Shown piece by piece: positions 47,314-58,179 of a stretch of DNA of 64,000 bases (positions are counted from its first letter, which is position 1; every line of letters starts with the position of its first letter). Origin of the DNA: Polytrichum commune (taxonomy: Eukaryota; Streptophyta; Polytrichopsida; Polytrichales; Polytrichaceae); the NCBI GenBank assembly GCA_950295325.1, contig OX485805.1, forward strand, positions 45,658,758 to 45,722,757. The letters run 5' to 3'. Position numbers and translations under genes: made by a program. The notes under the pieces are model-generated. The model saw nothing but the letters and a program-made list of their open reading frames with translations. It ran no database searches and was not told the DNA's origin.

Positions 47314-48868
47314 TTAATGGAGCAAGGAAGGAGTGCGAAAATCCATTAACACTCTCTTGGCGCGCACCCACCCTTCGTCATCGTTGCCGCCATCTGCCAC
47401 AAGGGAGGGCAGGTCTCGAATTGCAGACGCAAAATCCACCCACATTGATCGGCTAGGTGCCTGTGTTCACACCACGGGTAGATCACTTTGTGCATTTTAA
47501 AAATTATGTGCGGCATAATATAGAGAGGATTAAAATCATTTGAAATAAAAATTATAAAGAAATTCCAAATAATGAAGGGGCCATTAAATGTAGACAATCC
47601 CATTATAAGTAAGTTAGATGGACATAAAACGTGGGCCATTAACTTTTTTGTAAAATTAATATAGGGGCTGAAGATAAAGATCCTAGAAGGTATGTTTAAT
47701 ATGGTATGTAAATGGGTTTAGGATTCACGGGGATGGATGATAATTGGTATTACTTTGCTATGGTCTCCTATGTGTTTTCTTCATAACTCGATTTGCAATG
47801 GTATTACTGTTTGCACCCTTCTTTGTTTCCATGCTTTCCCTCAACACTCATCAATTGCGTTAGGAAGTAGATTAGCTTTTATTACTTAAACGGAATTTAG
47901 AGTACAAAAATTGCAGTGACTTGGACAACATAAGTAATGGAAGGGTGCAAACAAATGGGCCATTTTTTAAATTTAAGTAAGTATAGGGAGGCTTTAATTC
48001 AGCCCTTGAAGGTAAATAGCCCCAAAACAAAAAAAAACCCCAGCCGCACGTGGTGCACAAAAATGTCTTAGAGTGATCTACCCATGGTTCGCACTTGAGT
48101 GCCATCACATGATAGCTCCATTTGTTGCGTTCTGTCCTCCAACACGTCCTCTACGTCGTGTCGGTGTGTTTTTTTTCCAATCTCCCAATATGAGTGCACT
48201 TCATCCATTCCATTTTCCTCTGCCAAACTTGTGACGCTATTGTGTATGCCTTCGTTGCTGTTGAAAAATTGGGTCTCCCTAATGGAACTAGCAGCCTCAT
48301 GGGCTCCATGCATGTGTCTAGGCTCATCGTCACATAGAAGTATTCTTTCGTCTTCCGTGATGCTCGTTGTGCGGACCCTATCATGATCCTTCGCATGGGC
48401 CTCATCTTTCCAAGTGCCCCACGGACATGGATCTAGGGACCTATCTTCCTGCACTCCCTCTACCTCGGTAGTGGTTTTCCTCTGCATGCTCACATGCTCT
48501 GCAAACTTCTCCACAATCTCATGCACCACTCCCAAGTCCTCGCGCACCCAGGGCATGTCCTCCTGCAAGGGCATAACCACCTTCTCCACCGATGTCAGCT
48601 TGTTCATGATGGCATTATGTGTGATGTCCACCGCTGCCATTGAGGTCCTAATGCCATCCAATCTTTCCACCACGTTGTTGGGTGCGTGCATTGTTTGGAT
48701 TTCCAAGTCCCCCTCCTCCTCTGACTCCCCAGTCGCGTACGATGAGCAATGGTCGCCATCGTCCTTTGCCGTTACCCTTTGAGGTGATACCTCTTGCAAT
48801 GGCTCTTGTGTGGTGGATTTCCACTCTGTTACTATAAAACCCCTTGTGTACACATTTGCATTGAGCAT
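47314..48868 (-). pseudogene. ORF of an En/Spm-type gene cluster, split by a TIR element
   Basis: 48087-48868 is a continuous frame from ATG at 48866. It is acidic with a probable coiled-coil stretch (MNKLTSVEKVVMPLQEDM, VVHEIVEKFAEHV) and a His/Asp-rich tail. It is broken by the element 47473-48086. Skipping the element and one target copy, the frame runs on as QAPSRSMWVDFASAIRDLP..EGWVRAKRVLMDF to a TAA at 47314. The host gene was therefore longer. It sits directly downstream of the Transposase_24-like ORF 49167-49892 and may be a second exon or partner gene of the same mobile element. Function unknown. Confidence 0.5.
47473..48086. mobile_element. TIR element (CACGGGTAGATCACT family), 614 bp
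   Basis: The ends CACGGGTAGATCACT and AGTGATCTACCCATG pair with one mismatch in 15. The target duplication GTTCACAC / GTTCGCAC differs at one base (47465-47472, 48087-48094). The body matches 13204-13701 plus an extra ~115-bp segment near 47752-47870 with no match in the other copies. Inserted in an open frame. Confidence 0.92.
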
Positions 48869-49166
48869 GACTAACCACTAGGTTTTTATGACTTTCCCTA
48901 CACATCTCACCGCGCCAACCCCAATCCCCCCTTTTCCCTGTACTTTTGTACACAACAAACTCCTAGGAACTATTGATCAAGCATACAAACAAAACACATT
49001 ATTGCACACCTCCTCATCCATTCTATTGACCAGTGGCTTCCGCCCCGTCTTGCTAATGTTCTACACCAATGATTGTCTGGATTTCATATATATCAACGGA
49101 TTCCTCCATGCATGCCTTAGTGGGCCACCACCAAATCAGTTTCTCCCATGCCTATTCTAGACAATT

Positions 49167-49892
49167 CTAGTGCCTATCGTCGTCACCGTACCTCAACCAA
49201 TGTGATTTCCATAGCGCCCTCGAGCTGCACAGGTGCCCTGCCAAGTATTTGTCCACGCACTTTGGATCTAGCGGTGGCTTGAATTTATACGATGTATTTA
49301 GCTCTTTGCGGACCTTGGCTTTCTCAAACATGGAGTACCCCTTCCATCCCTCCTTTCTGAGGTCAAGAATCTTGTATGCAACTTCCTTTACTGCGGTGTG
49401 CCGATGGGCCTTCAAGTGGGTTTGATCCTCACTGACATTAAGGCGCGGCGGCCTCCCCCCCGCCAGCAAGTCCTTCATATCCTTGGCAAATGAAGCATGT
49501 GCCTGCTTGTTTCTAGTTCGCATCACATTCCTTCTTGCAGCCGCACTGCTTTTCGTTGTGTCCGCATCTCCCCCCACCAAATGTGTTGCAGCATTGTGAG
49601 GCGTGGTCAGATCAAACGTGTTTGCAGAGTTCATATGGTTGCCTTCGAGCGCAGACACAATGTTTGTAGGAGTACAAACCGCATACGTGTACCCGTCGGG
49701 AAGCAATGCCCCTTCTCGTAGCGCAATTACTTCCGGAGCCCCCTCTGCCGTCCACCATTGTGATTTTGGCATGCTATTTGTGGGAGAAAGGGCCTGAGGC
49801 GGCATGGGCGCAACACGTGTCCTACAATTCCCAACAAGAGCTCCTCCTCTATTATTGCTTGGTCGAGTGCTAGCCCTGCTTGAGCTTGCCAC
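49167..49892 (-). CDS. Transposase_24-like (En/Spm-associated) protein
   Basis: 241 codons, ATG at 49890-49892. The N-terminal half is Ser/Pro/Ala-rich and disordered. The C-terminal part reads KARKEL-like, then FKPPLDPKCVDKYLAGHLCS, SRALWKSHWLRYGDDDRH and a stop. This resembles the plant Ptta/En/Spm-associated Transposase_24 domain, with its conserved K.L...W..W...G (family knowledge, from memory). Such proteins accompany CACTA elements. The reading ends soon after RYGDDDRH, where the family usually continues, so this copy is truncated or the rest lies in a further exon. No CACTA terminus was found in the window. Confidence 0.5.
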   Translation of the reverse strand: MASSSRASTRPSNNRGGALVGNCRTRVAPMPPQALSPTNSMPKSQWWTAEGAPEVIALREGALLPDGYTYAVCTPTNIVSALEGNHMNSANTFDLTTPHNAATHLVGGDADTTKSSAAARRNVMRTRNKQAHASFAKDMKDLLAGGRPPRLNVSEDQTHLKAHRHTAVKEVAYKILDLRKEGWKGYSMFEKAKVRKELNTSYKFKPPLDPKCVDKYLAGHLCSSRALWKSHWLRYGDDDRH

Positions 49893-51225
49893 CTACAGCA
49901 CCAATATCACAAAACTCTCATCCACACTAGTGCTAGTAGTTTTTTAACAGATTTCATATATGGTGGATACGCAGGACACAATTTCCAAGTTGGTGTTGGC
50001 TTACATGCGGTCGTCCTTGAATTTGTGCACACATCCACAATCAAATATGTGGGTGAGTTACCTTGGAAGCCTTTATGTATGTGTGGATGATCCTATACAC
50101 ACCATTCACCTCCCATGTTGTTGTGCCATTTTGGGGGGCCACCTGACATTGCACACTAAATCACACTCCTACATTGCAATGCACCGTGGAATAAAAACAA
50201 TGTTCCAAAAGAATTTCATTAAGGTGCTTCAGAGAGCTTGCTTGTGAGGGTCTCGCATTGCGTGTGCGTGCCACGCTCGGAGATGTTGCATGTTGCATTG
50301 TTGTTTTTCCCTACACAAGGCGTTTTCATGTGTCAATCACAAGAATGCAAAAATGGTAGGGGTGGGCATGTTGTTATGCAATGTTCTGTGATATTCTCGC
50401 CTTGGAGCATTGGATGTGAGGGCTCCGTTCCATCGTCGACGACCGTGGTCCAGTTTCAAGCTCCTTTGTTGCCACGCTCAACAAAACTACTTGTTCCCTT
50501 CAGGCAGCCGAGTTGGCGGATCCTGCTGCTCTTAGTTTGTCATCTGCGGTCTTGTTGTGAACGAGACAAGCAGTGCACGCCCCAAAATTTCTCTTGCAGT
50601 TCCATGCACAATGCCAACCTTCACATTTTTTTTGTGCCTCTGCACTCCCATGTCCAATATCTATACATACTCTATGAGCCTAGACATTTGCATACGTCGC
50701 AGACCAACTCTTTTTGCGCTCCATTTGACACATAGACTTCCATGCAAAGAAGTGTGGGGTTTTTTTAGTGGTGTTTGCAAACACAAGTACCTCAAATGAC
50801 AAGTAATGTAATAATTGTCTGATAGGCGGCCAATATCCAAAAATTTGCGAGCCTTTCAAGCTTGGCGATGCTAATCAATTCTGAAGTTGACTGCCCATGG
50901 GAAGGGGTATGGTCTCCTACGCACCGACCACTCTTTTAGCACATCACATGCCGTCATGAGAATAATCTAACCAATTAGCGAGTATGTTCAATTTGAGACC
51001 TCCGCGATTCGGCGCCCGCAACTACACAAGAGTTGCAGGATTTGTGTCGGAACACGGGATCGACAAAAGGATCCGATTAAGCATTTTTAGTGCTTAATCC
51101 GGTTGTCCGGATGATCCGAGTATCGTTCCAGGGACCCTATGAAGTGTAAGATGGTAGCTACTCTCCTTCCCTGTTTGAAAATCAACCACTAGGCGGAAAT
51201 GGCCTTTCCGTTTCCGGATGGTTAC
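49893..51225. other. Spacer with weak open frames, no supported gene
   Basis: Plus-strand frames at 49960-50247 and 50238-50735 are open but low in recognisable motifs. They probably belong to decayed mobile-element DNA. No feature is claimed. Confidence 0.4.
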
Positions 51226-51569
51226 CTTGGGGGGGTAGTCATTGGTTGGAGTAGCAATATACGTGCGAACAAATGATAGGGTATTTTAAAAACATGGGGG
51301 CAAAAAAATTATAAATGAACTTAAGAGTAATATAGGGTATCAAAAATGTCACTGGACATCTTCAAAGTACTAAAGGGTATGGAATAATAGGTAATTTGGA
51401 ATTATAAGTAATGCAAGCCATTTTTTTATTAACCCAAAGTAGAAATTTGCATAATGATAGCATGTGAAAAAAAAATTGAAAGTAATACCCCCTATAAAAT
51501 AGTGGTTGTTCGCACCTATATCCTTAATTTTTTAACACACTGTCCCCCCCCCCCCCCCCCCCCCCCGAG
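51226..51569. mobile_element. TIR element (CTTGGGG variant), 344 bp
   Basis: Starts CTTGGGGGGGTAG and ends in a 25-C run plus GAG. The target duplication ATGGTTAC is exact (51218-51225, 51570-51577). ATACGTGCGAAC and GTTCGCACCTA lie inside the ends. It is the shortest member of the group. The long C run may be expanded by slippage or be a sequencing problem. Confidence 0.85.
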
Positions 51570-51828
51570 ATGGTTACTTGGAAATCCTCACTTCCGAGAC
51601 TTACCTTCCGGATGAACCACTAAAGCTAAGACTTACTCCTACTTCTATCTTCTCAATTCCTACCTCCAGTGGTAATTTGGCTTATCCGAGAAAGATGCCC
51701 CGCTATGGCCACGTTCCGGTATTCCCTCACAACCAGTCCAGATCAGCTTAATCCGGCCTAGCAGGTCACATAGAGAATCCGTAATGTATGCCCGGAACTA
51801 CAACGACAGATTGATCTGGATCCGCCCG

Positions 51829-52365
51829 GGGTCTATAAATCCGGGATAACTAGGCGACTCGTACCGCTCTTCGAACTACCCCTCCCAAATACTGTGGGAC
51901 CTCATGAGAAGGTCGGATGGCATAAGTTCCAGTACCCCTCGCAACCTTACCCAGTCCTAACAACGGTTTTCCCACATAGAAGTTATACAGGCGAACGAAC
52001 CAACGAGGCTTCACTCCCACTACACCACAAAAGTGATCAACCCAATCCAGTAGTTGGAATCGATCCGGTTTCTCTCCCTCTTCCGATAGACTGTTCTGGC
52101 TACATGTGACTAGGGTCCAATAAATATGGAATAACTGGGCGACCCGTACCGCTTTCCATACTACCCCTCCCAAGTACTGTGGGACCTCATCAGAAGGTCG
52201 GATGGCGTAAGTTCCAGTACCCCTCGCAACCTTACCCAGTCCTAACAGCGGCTTTCCCACATAGAAGTTATACAGGCAAACGAACCAGCGAGGCTTCACT
52301 CCCACTACACCACAAAAGTGATCAACCCAATCCGGTAATCGGAATCGATCCGGGCCTTTCCCTCT
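51829..52365 (-). repeat. In-frame 285-bp tandem duplication
   Basis: About 250 bp is repeated at a 285-bp period (CGACTCGTACCGC at 51855, CGACCCGTACCGC at 52140). Copies share GTGGGACCTCAT, AGAAGGTCGGATGGC and TTATACAGGC. Because 285 is 95 codons, the reading frame is kept. Confidence 0.95.
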
Positions 52366-52458
52366 TGTTCTATCATGGCTTCCTAACCCTTCTATTATCT
52401 TTGATACTTTGACATTCTCCGGACTGTTCGTGCACAAACACACCAGGGCTTTAGACAA
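51850..52458 (-). pseudogene. Retroelement gag-like ORF with duplicated domain
   Basis: 202 codons. It contains two copies of a domain with PDRF(R/Q)L..WVDHFCGVVG, KPRWFV and LYNFYVGKPLLGLGKVA, ending QYLGGVV. This resembles gag-like N-terminal domains of plant LTR elements, but I cannot name the family with confidence. The second copy follows a linker LFHIYWTLVTCSQNSLSEEG. The surrounding minus-strand DNA (52459-54995) is decayed and probably belongs to the same element. Confidence 0.5.
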
Positions 52459-54995
52459 TCAGAGTTTTATTGCGTAGAAAGCACAAAACAACAACAAGGG
52501 AGAAGAAGACACCTTCTCCAGCTTCACATCATCCTAAATAGTGGCTCATATCTCTAACTAAATTGGCGGCGCAGTTGGTTGCGTTGAAAAACCCTAGCTG
52601 AGATAGTGCCCCGAAACAGCGCCTTTGCGGAATTCCCGGATCTCAGATCCTATTTCTACGTTGACACAAAATTTGAACTACCTCATCCCTATATGATCTC
52701 CTATTCCTAACTTAAGTGGTTCGGTGCTTCTTTGTCGCCTTCCTAGCCTTGGACTAGCCTCCTGGTCCACTGATTCCGGACTCCCCTCCACCTGGGGTCA
52801 GGAGCCTCCTATCTTGGAGTTGGGTGAAGATTTTGCGCATGCTGGGAGAGGGGGTGACCTCCTCATCGGACTCTTCAGCCGGTGAAGGCCCTGTCTACTC
52901 CCACGATCCGTCTTCCGAGCCAGAACGCTCTGGGGTTGGCACCTTCTTCTTCTTCTTCTTCTTCTTTCAAGCGATCTGCCGTGGTGAATGATTGCTCTCC
53001 ACCGTCCTCTCCCTGTTCCGGCCACACGGGATTGGGGTGATCCTTGCTCCCAAATCATCAGTGCTCGAGAAGGTGGGTGTCCCCACGACTCCACAATCAC
53101 GCAATCGGGTGCGGACGGCTGCAAAACTTGTGCAATAGGGGCCTTTCTGCGATCCAGAGTCTTGGCTCGCTCCAAAGTCCTAGCCCTTTTCGGCATTGGG
53201 GATTGGACCCGTCCTGACCTTGCCGAGTGCTTTGTACTCTTCCTTCAAATCGGAGGCGACCGGGCCCTTTCCGGAACTTGAGTCTTCTCATGATCCGGAC
53301 CTCTATCGGATTCCTGCTGCTTCGATGCCCGTGTGGTTTGGCTGGGCCCGGCGATGGCCTGGGAGATTGGGACGAGCTCTACCTCGCCTATCACTTCATA
53401 AAGTGTGGCCGTGGGTGATCTGAGCATGCCTAGATCTATCATCCGCCTTGGGGTTCCCCAGGGGGTAGGAGCTTCTATATCTCCTTCAAGAGGTCCTTCA
53501 TCGACCTCGAGTACTTGACCAGGATCTGCAAGGTCTGTCTGGCCGAGGAGGGATCCGCCATCTCCATGAGCTTGTCGTACAGCTAAGCCTTGTTGACAAT
53601 CTCTTTGGGGTGTCGGACCAAGTCCCGGACTCAGTTCAGCACTACCATATGTTCCGCCTTATAGCGGCGGATCTCCTTGCTCTTCTGCACAAGCTCCTGA
53701 GTCATCGTTGCCACTTGCGCGGCCAATTGAGCATTTTCAGTCTCAGTGCGTCCACCTTCGGCCGGTTTGTCTTCTTGGCCAATTCCCGGAGAATGTTTCC
53801 GGGCCCGCAGTTGTTCAACGCCATGCTTACGCCCCGGGTGATGTGCTCCAGCCTAAAATATTGATTCTAAAGGTTGGTCAGATCCTTCCGGACTCGCTTG
53901 AAGGGGGTTTCCAGATACTCGAAGGAGGACAGGTCGATATCCCTCCAGTGCGGTTCCCTACTTGGACATGCCTCGTCTCGGGGCTGCGGAGCAGCTGTCT
54001 TCCTTGAATCGGGGGCGGGTGCGGCAGGAGGCGGCTCAAGGATGGTGGGGTCACTCAACGACTCTGCTCCGGCCTCCGTCGGCTTGATCTCCGGTCCCAA
54101 CTTGTAGGCGACCTCATCTTCCGCAATCGTTAAAGCATCCTCCGCCTCGTTGATGCACCCATTCCGCTTAGTAGAGGTGGAGAATGTATGGGGAGAGAGG
54201 AGAGGGTTTCTTGCCGATGTGGGGGATCAACTTCTCCACCAATTCTTGGATTAGTCGCCCCCAATTGATCGGTTGTGTTCCGGACAGTGCCCCGAAGATG
54301 GTGTTGGCCATTGTAATGCTCAACCTCTTGGGTTTCTTCGGGTAGAGGATTGGGAGGAGAAATTCTATTACCCTACGCTCCCTAGGGTTTCTACAATCTA
54401 CCGGTTAAAATCCATCCTTCGGATCGTGCTCTGCCCTGAATTTTCCTACGAAGTAATTTTCCTTCCGGCTTGCCCACCCTTCTCCCTTCCTCGGCGCGAA
54501 CCCATAAACATTTGCCCACACTTCTGCGGTTCACTGTTCCGGATCATGCCTCATTGTCCTCTCCCACTAATTCCCTCTCTCAAACGGAAATTCCCTCAAC
54601 ATCGCCTCGTTCCGTAGGTTCCAAGGTTTCGCAAGGAGACCCTCGCATCCCATCCGGTGAGGTCTTCGATTAATTCTCTCATCTCCAACTCCCGCTTTGG
54701 AATGGCAGGCACTACATTTCTAAGTGGAATCGGGACGAGCTCATCTTCCTCCCTAACCTCCAGCATCATGCAACAAACCCTATCCGTCCCAAAACATAAT
54801 CTTAGCAGTTGGATTGATTCGAAAAGAATTCCTCACCACTCTTTCTCTCTGCAATGCCGCACGGCGCAAATGGCTCTAAGGGGGCGGTTGATTTCCTTAA
54901 GTGCCTCCTTCCTCCTTGAGTCCAACCCCATAACCGTTTGTGGTAACCGTTTTATTCCCGTACAACTGCCATCATTCCGGTCACTCCAGAACTAG
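52459..54995 (-). pseudogene. Decayed retroelement gag-like DNA
   Basis: GC-richer stretch with minus-strand protein-like blocks in different frames. They include a Pro/Ala-rich block at 53867-54100 (PPPAAPAPDSRK, SFEYLETPFKRVRKDLTNL), a KEEYKALGKVRTGPIPNAEKG block near 53165-53260 and a (CTT)n tract at 52943-52969 encoding Lys/Arg. All frames carry stops. No RT, integrase or LTR is recognised, although minus-strand CGCAATAAAA occurs near 52465 and 55055. Confidence 0.45.
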
Positions 54996-55800
54996 CAGTT
55001 ATCCAACGGTATTTTCGGTCCGGTTCCGACCCGGCTAAAGAGTATGTTTTAACAATTTTATTGCGCTGGACGGATGTACAAAGATTTATTTTCTAAAACG
55101 GCTAAGCTACTCTAAGTTTCCCTAACCTAATCAAAACAAACAAGCTATTTTCCCTCTAAAGTCCGGTTTGGTTGTCAATCCGGAATTCCGTGCATTTACA
55201 GGTTCTCACAACCTCACACAGAGTTTAGGGTCTATGTCTCAATGTCTTTGTGAACTCCATAATGTTCTTCAATATGTAAAACCAGCATGCCCAACCTAAA
55301 TTTGTTGGGGCACAAATGGTTATATCCACACATGTGGTGAGTGTACCTACTATTCACCACAAATCTCAACGACAAAAGGGGTGAATCACCGAAATCGCCA
55401 CATAAGAAGGATTATGTAATGAGGTTTGAGGGGGCCGATGAATTGGTTACCAATTAGTAAAATAAGAAACTATGTGAAGTTAATTGGCCGTAATTAGTAA
55501 GCCAATTTAGACCATTTGAACATTAGGCATAACCTAAGATCATAAATAACAAGACTTGAGGTTACGATGTAATTATTGTGTTTCATGTGGTCTTCTTTGA
55601 ATTGGTCACATTCCAGGTTGTAGTGTTTATAAACACTAGGCAAGTAAATGCAATATTATTATGAAATTGCCTTACCAAGTGTCAACTCCTATCAATTGCA
55701 AAGCATCCTTTGACATCACTAATCATGTATATTTTAGTGGGACAAGATAGCAAAAATATCACATTTAGGTGTAACTTTCATTAGGGTGGGATATGCTTAT
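54996..55800. other. No gene seen
   Basis: Spacer without supported features, apart from minus-strand AATAAA near 55055. Confidence 0.5.
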
Positions 55801-56543
55801 TTAAGGGGGGGGGGCACTGGCGAAAATGTAGAAAACCACGTGCGAAAAAATATAAGGTGGATTTTTTTACAAGACATAGAATTTTTACATTTTTCTTAGA
55901 TATACAATAGCGTTCTCTAAATGTGAATTCGGGAATTATATATAATGTACGGTGTGGTTTAAATTGTGGTTTTTTATTTAAATGTAAAGTAGCGTAAATA
56001 GAATTAAGTTCATATTGTATTTATTTATGGGTTCAACATAAATCATCTACCATTAGTGGCATTGGATGAGAAATAGGCAAAATGTACGTGGACATGTGGA
56101 TGGATTTGTTGAAACGGTCGCCTTTGGATGAAAAATATCGTCATCCAGCGATGAAAAGGTTGGTTGGCTTATTTAGGGTTTCCTAGGGGGTTCAAGAACC
56201 ATACGCAATATCCTAAAGTTCATAATATGATGGTTATATGTGTGTGATGTGCAAAGTAACATCTACGCAGTGTAATGTATGCATAGTGTGTTGTATGCGT
56301 AATGTATGTGTAGATTGTTCACACGAAATTTATATTACTTATAAATAAGATAGGGTGATTATAATTATGCAATTCTGAAATTTATATATAATGATAGGGT
56401 GTTAGAAAATACCATCCAATAGAATTTAGCTACTTATAGGGTGGAAAATATTCAACAAAGGAAGGTAAATACCCCCCCCCCCCAATTAAATAGGGGGTTC
56501 TCACACGTGTATATATAAATCAAGTGTAGGTGCACCCCCCATG
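55801..56543. mobile_element. TIR element (CTCGGGG-related), 743 bp
   Basis: Starts TTAAGGGGGGGGGGCACTGG and ends GTAGGTGCACCCCCCATG. The outermost 3-4 bases do not pair, but the G-run plus GCAC block does. Flanking ATGCTTAT is an exact 8-bp duplication (55793-55800, 56544-56551). AACCACGTGCGAAA and CACACGTGTATATAT lie just inside the ends, as in the other members. Confidence 0.8.
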
Positions 56544-56551
56544 ATGCTTAT

Positions 56552-57082
56552 TATTTGCTTAGGGTGGCGTAGGAAGGTTCTCATACAACTCTAAATCAAT
56601 ATCATGCAGGGGAATTCGGGTGGCCTCGACTACTAGATTGAAGTGTAGTATGTTTTCTATACATCTTATGTGTATGATTATTGAATTCAAGCATGTATGT
56701 TTTAGTACAACCAAAATTTTATGTCAAAAACTAACTTATTTTAACAATACCAAGCATAGCATGCTATGAATTTATGTCTCATACACCGAATAAGTAGCAA
56801 TGAAGTCATGATAATTAACCAAAAAAATGGCATTGTCTTTATAACAATAGGGCGCATTCAAATAGGGATCCCATACATAAACCCGCACATGTATACTACC
56901 AAAATACAAAGTGGCCGCCCTAAGCCATGTGCCAATTCAAGATGGGAGCATGAATATTAGCCGTTAGATTGAAAGAGGCACATGTTGACCTCAAGAGACA
57001 CAGTTGAAGTAAAAAAAAACCCTTTGTGTACAACCCTTTTAAATTCCTCGGTCATTTTTTATGACAAGGCAATCAAGACCTC
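56552..57082. other. No gene seen
   Basis: AT-rich, with one featureless short frame at 56766-56960. Confidence 0.5.
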
Positions 57083-57487
57083 CTAGGCGCTTTTTTTGCT
57101 GCCATTTGATTTAAGGTGGAAGAAATTGATAGTAAGAGTGAAAGAATTGCAATATTCCAAAGGTGTCATAAAATTCTTAATTGCTGAGAGCCCATTCTCT
57201 TTCTTTGGGAATAATCCAAATTGGGCTCTACACTTTGATTCTAGAATAAACATGTAGGATGCAAAACCTTGCTTCACTTTTTTGTTTGAATTTGAAGTGA
57301 ATGAGAGGGTGAGAGTAAGATTAGAAAGAGAACACCCTTCATAGGTTGAGTTATGAGTAAGGTTATGGTTAAAATTCAGAAGCAAAGTCTCATTACCTGA
57401 GGGGATAATAACCACTTTGTTTTTTCCCATCAAAGTTGTCATCATTTTCATATTCAAGTCAACCTTATTCAAGCCTTTCTCTTCCAC
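57083..57487 (-). pseudogene. ORF with a tandemly repeated segment, unknown
   Basis: 134 codons, including LLLNFNHNLTHNSTYEGCSL, LTLTLSFTSNSNKK and YMFILESKCRAQFGLF. The adjoining DNA up to about 57700 is a second, diverged copy of the same segment (period about 273 bp; TTGATTCTAGAATAAA recurs at 57235 and 57508) with broken frame (LFLNFNHNMTQ). The duplication argues for a decaying repeat-containing gene. I do not recognise it. Confidence 0.35.
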
Positions 57488-58179
57488 AAGGAATAATCCA
57501 AGTTTGACATTGATTCTTGATTCTAGAATAAAAGTGCAAGATACATATTTTTACTTCATTTTCAATCAGAGTCTTTAATGGATCGGAGGGTGGGAGTAGG
57601 ATTTACTAAAATCAGAAAGGAAACATGCTTCATATTTTGAGTCATGTTATGGTTAAAATTCAAAAACAACGTCTTGATTTTTGAGGAGGGATCAAACCAA
57701 CTATTATGATTTATTTGGCCGATTGCAGCTCTCAAGATGGATTCTATACAAAGTCAAGGTAATTGAACCACAATTGCGCCAAGCATATTTGATATTATAG
57801 ATAAGATTGTGGAATAATGATGCAAATGACATGCTAACTTCTTGCGAATGAAGCACTTGACCCCAATTGCAATGCGATTTGTAGCAAATCGCGTGCTAAT
57901 TGAAGACCAATAAAACATTGTGATCGCAATTTATTTGCGCCCATTTCAATTCCCAGTTTGTAAAGGCTGTTAACTGCAGAGTACATCGTTACTTTAGTTA
58001 GGGGAGCTCGCCATTTTCTGAACCGATGGATTGACCGGTGCCCATTGTGGGTGATTTACTTCATGTGGGTGGCCTTCTTGTGGGTAATCCATTACATGTA
58101 CTTCTAAAAAAATGAAAATGATGTAAGTGCTCCAATCTAAATCAACTAAAAATCATGTTGATTCGAGAACATCTTCATT

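Noticed and set aside
48099-48782. Plus-strand Ser/Cys-rich ORFs
   Set aside because: Antisense shadows of the 48087-48868 reading.
49497-49797. Plus-strand ORFs over the Transposase_24-like gene
   Set aside because: Antisense shadows.
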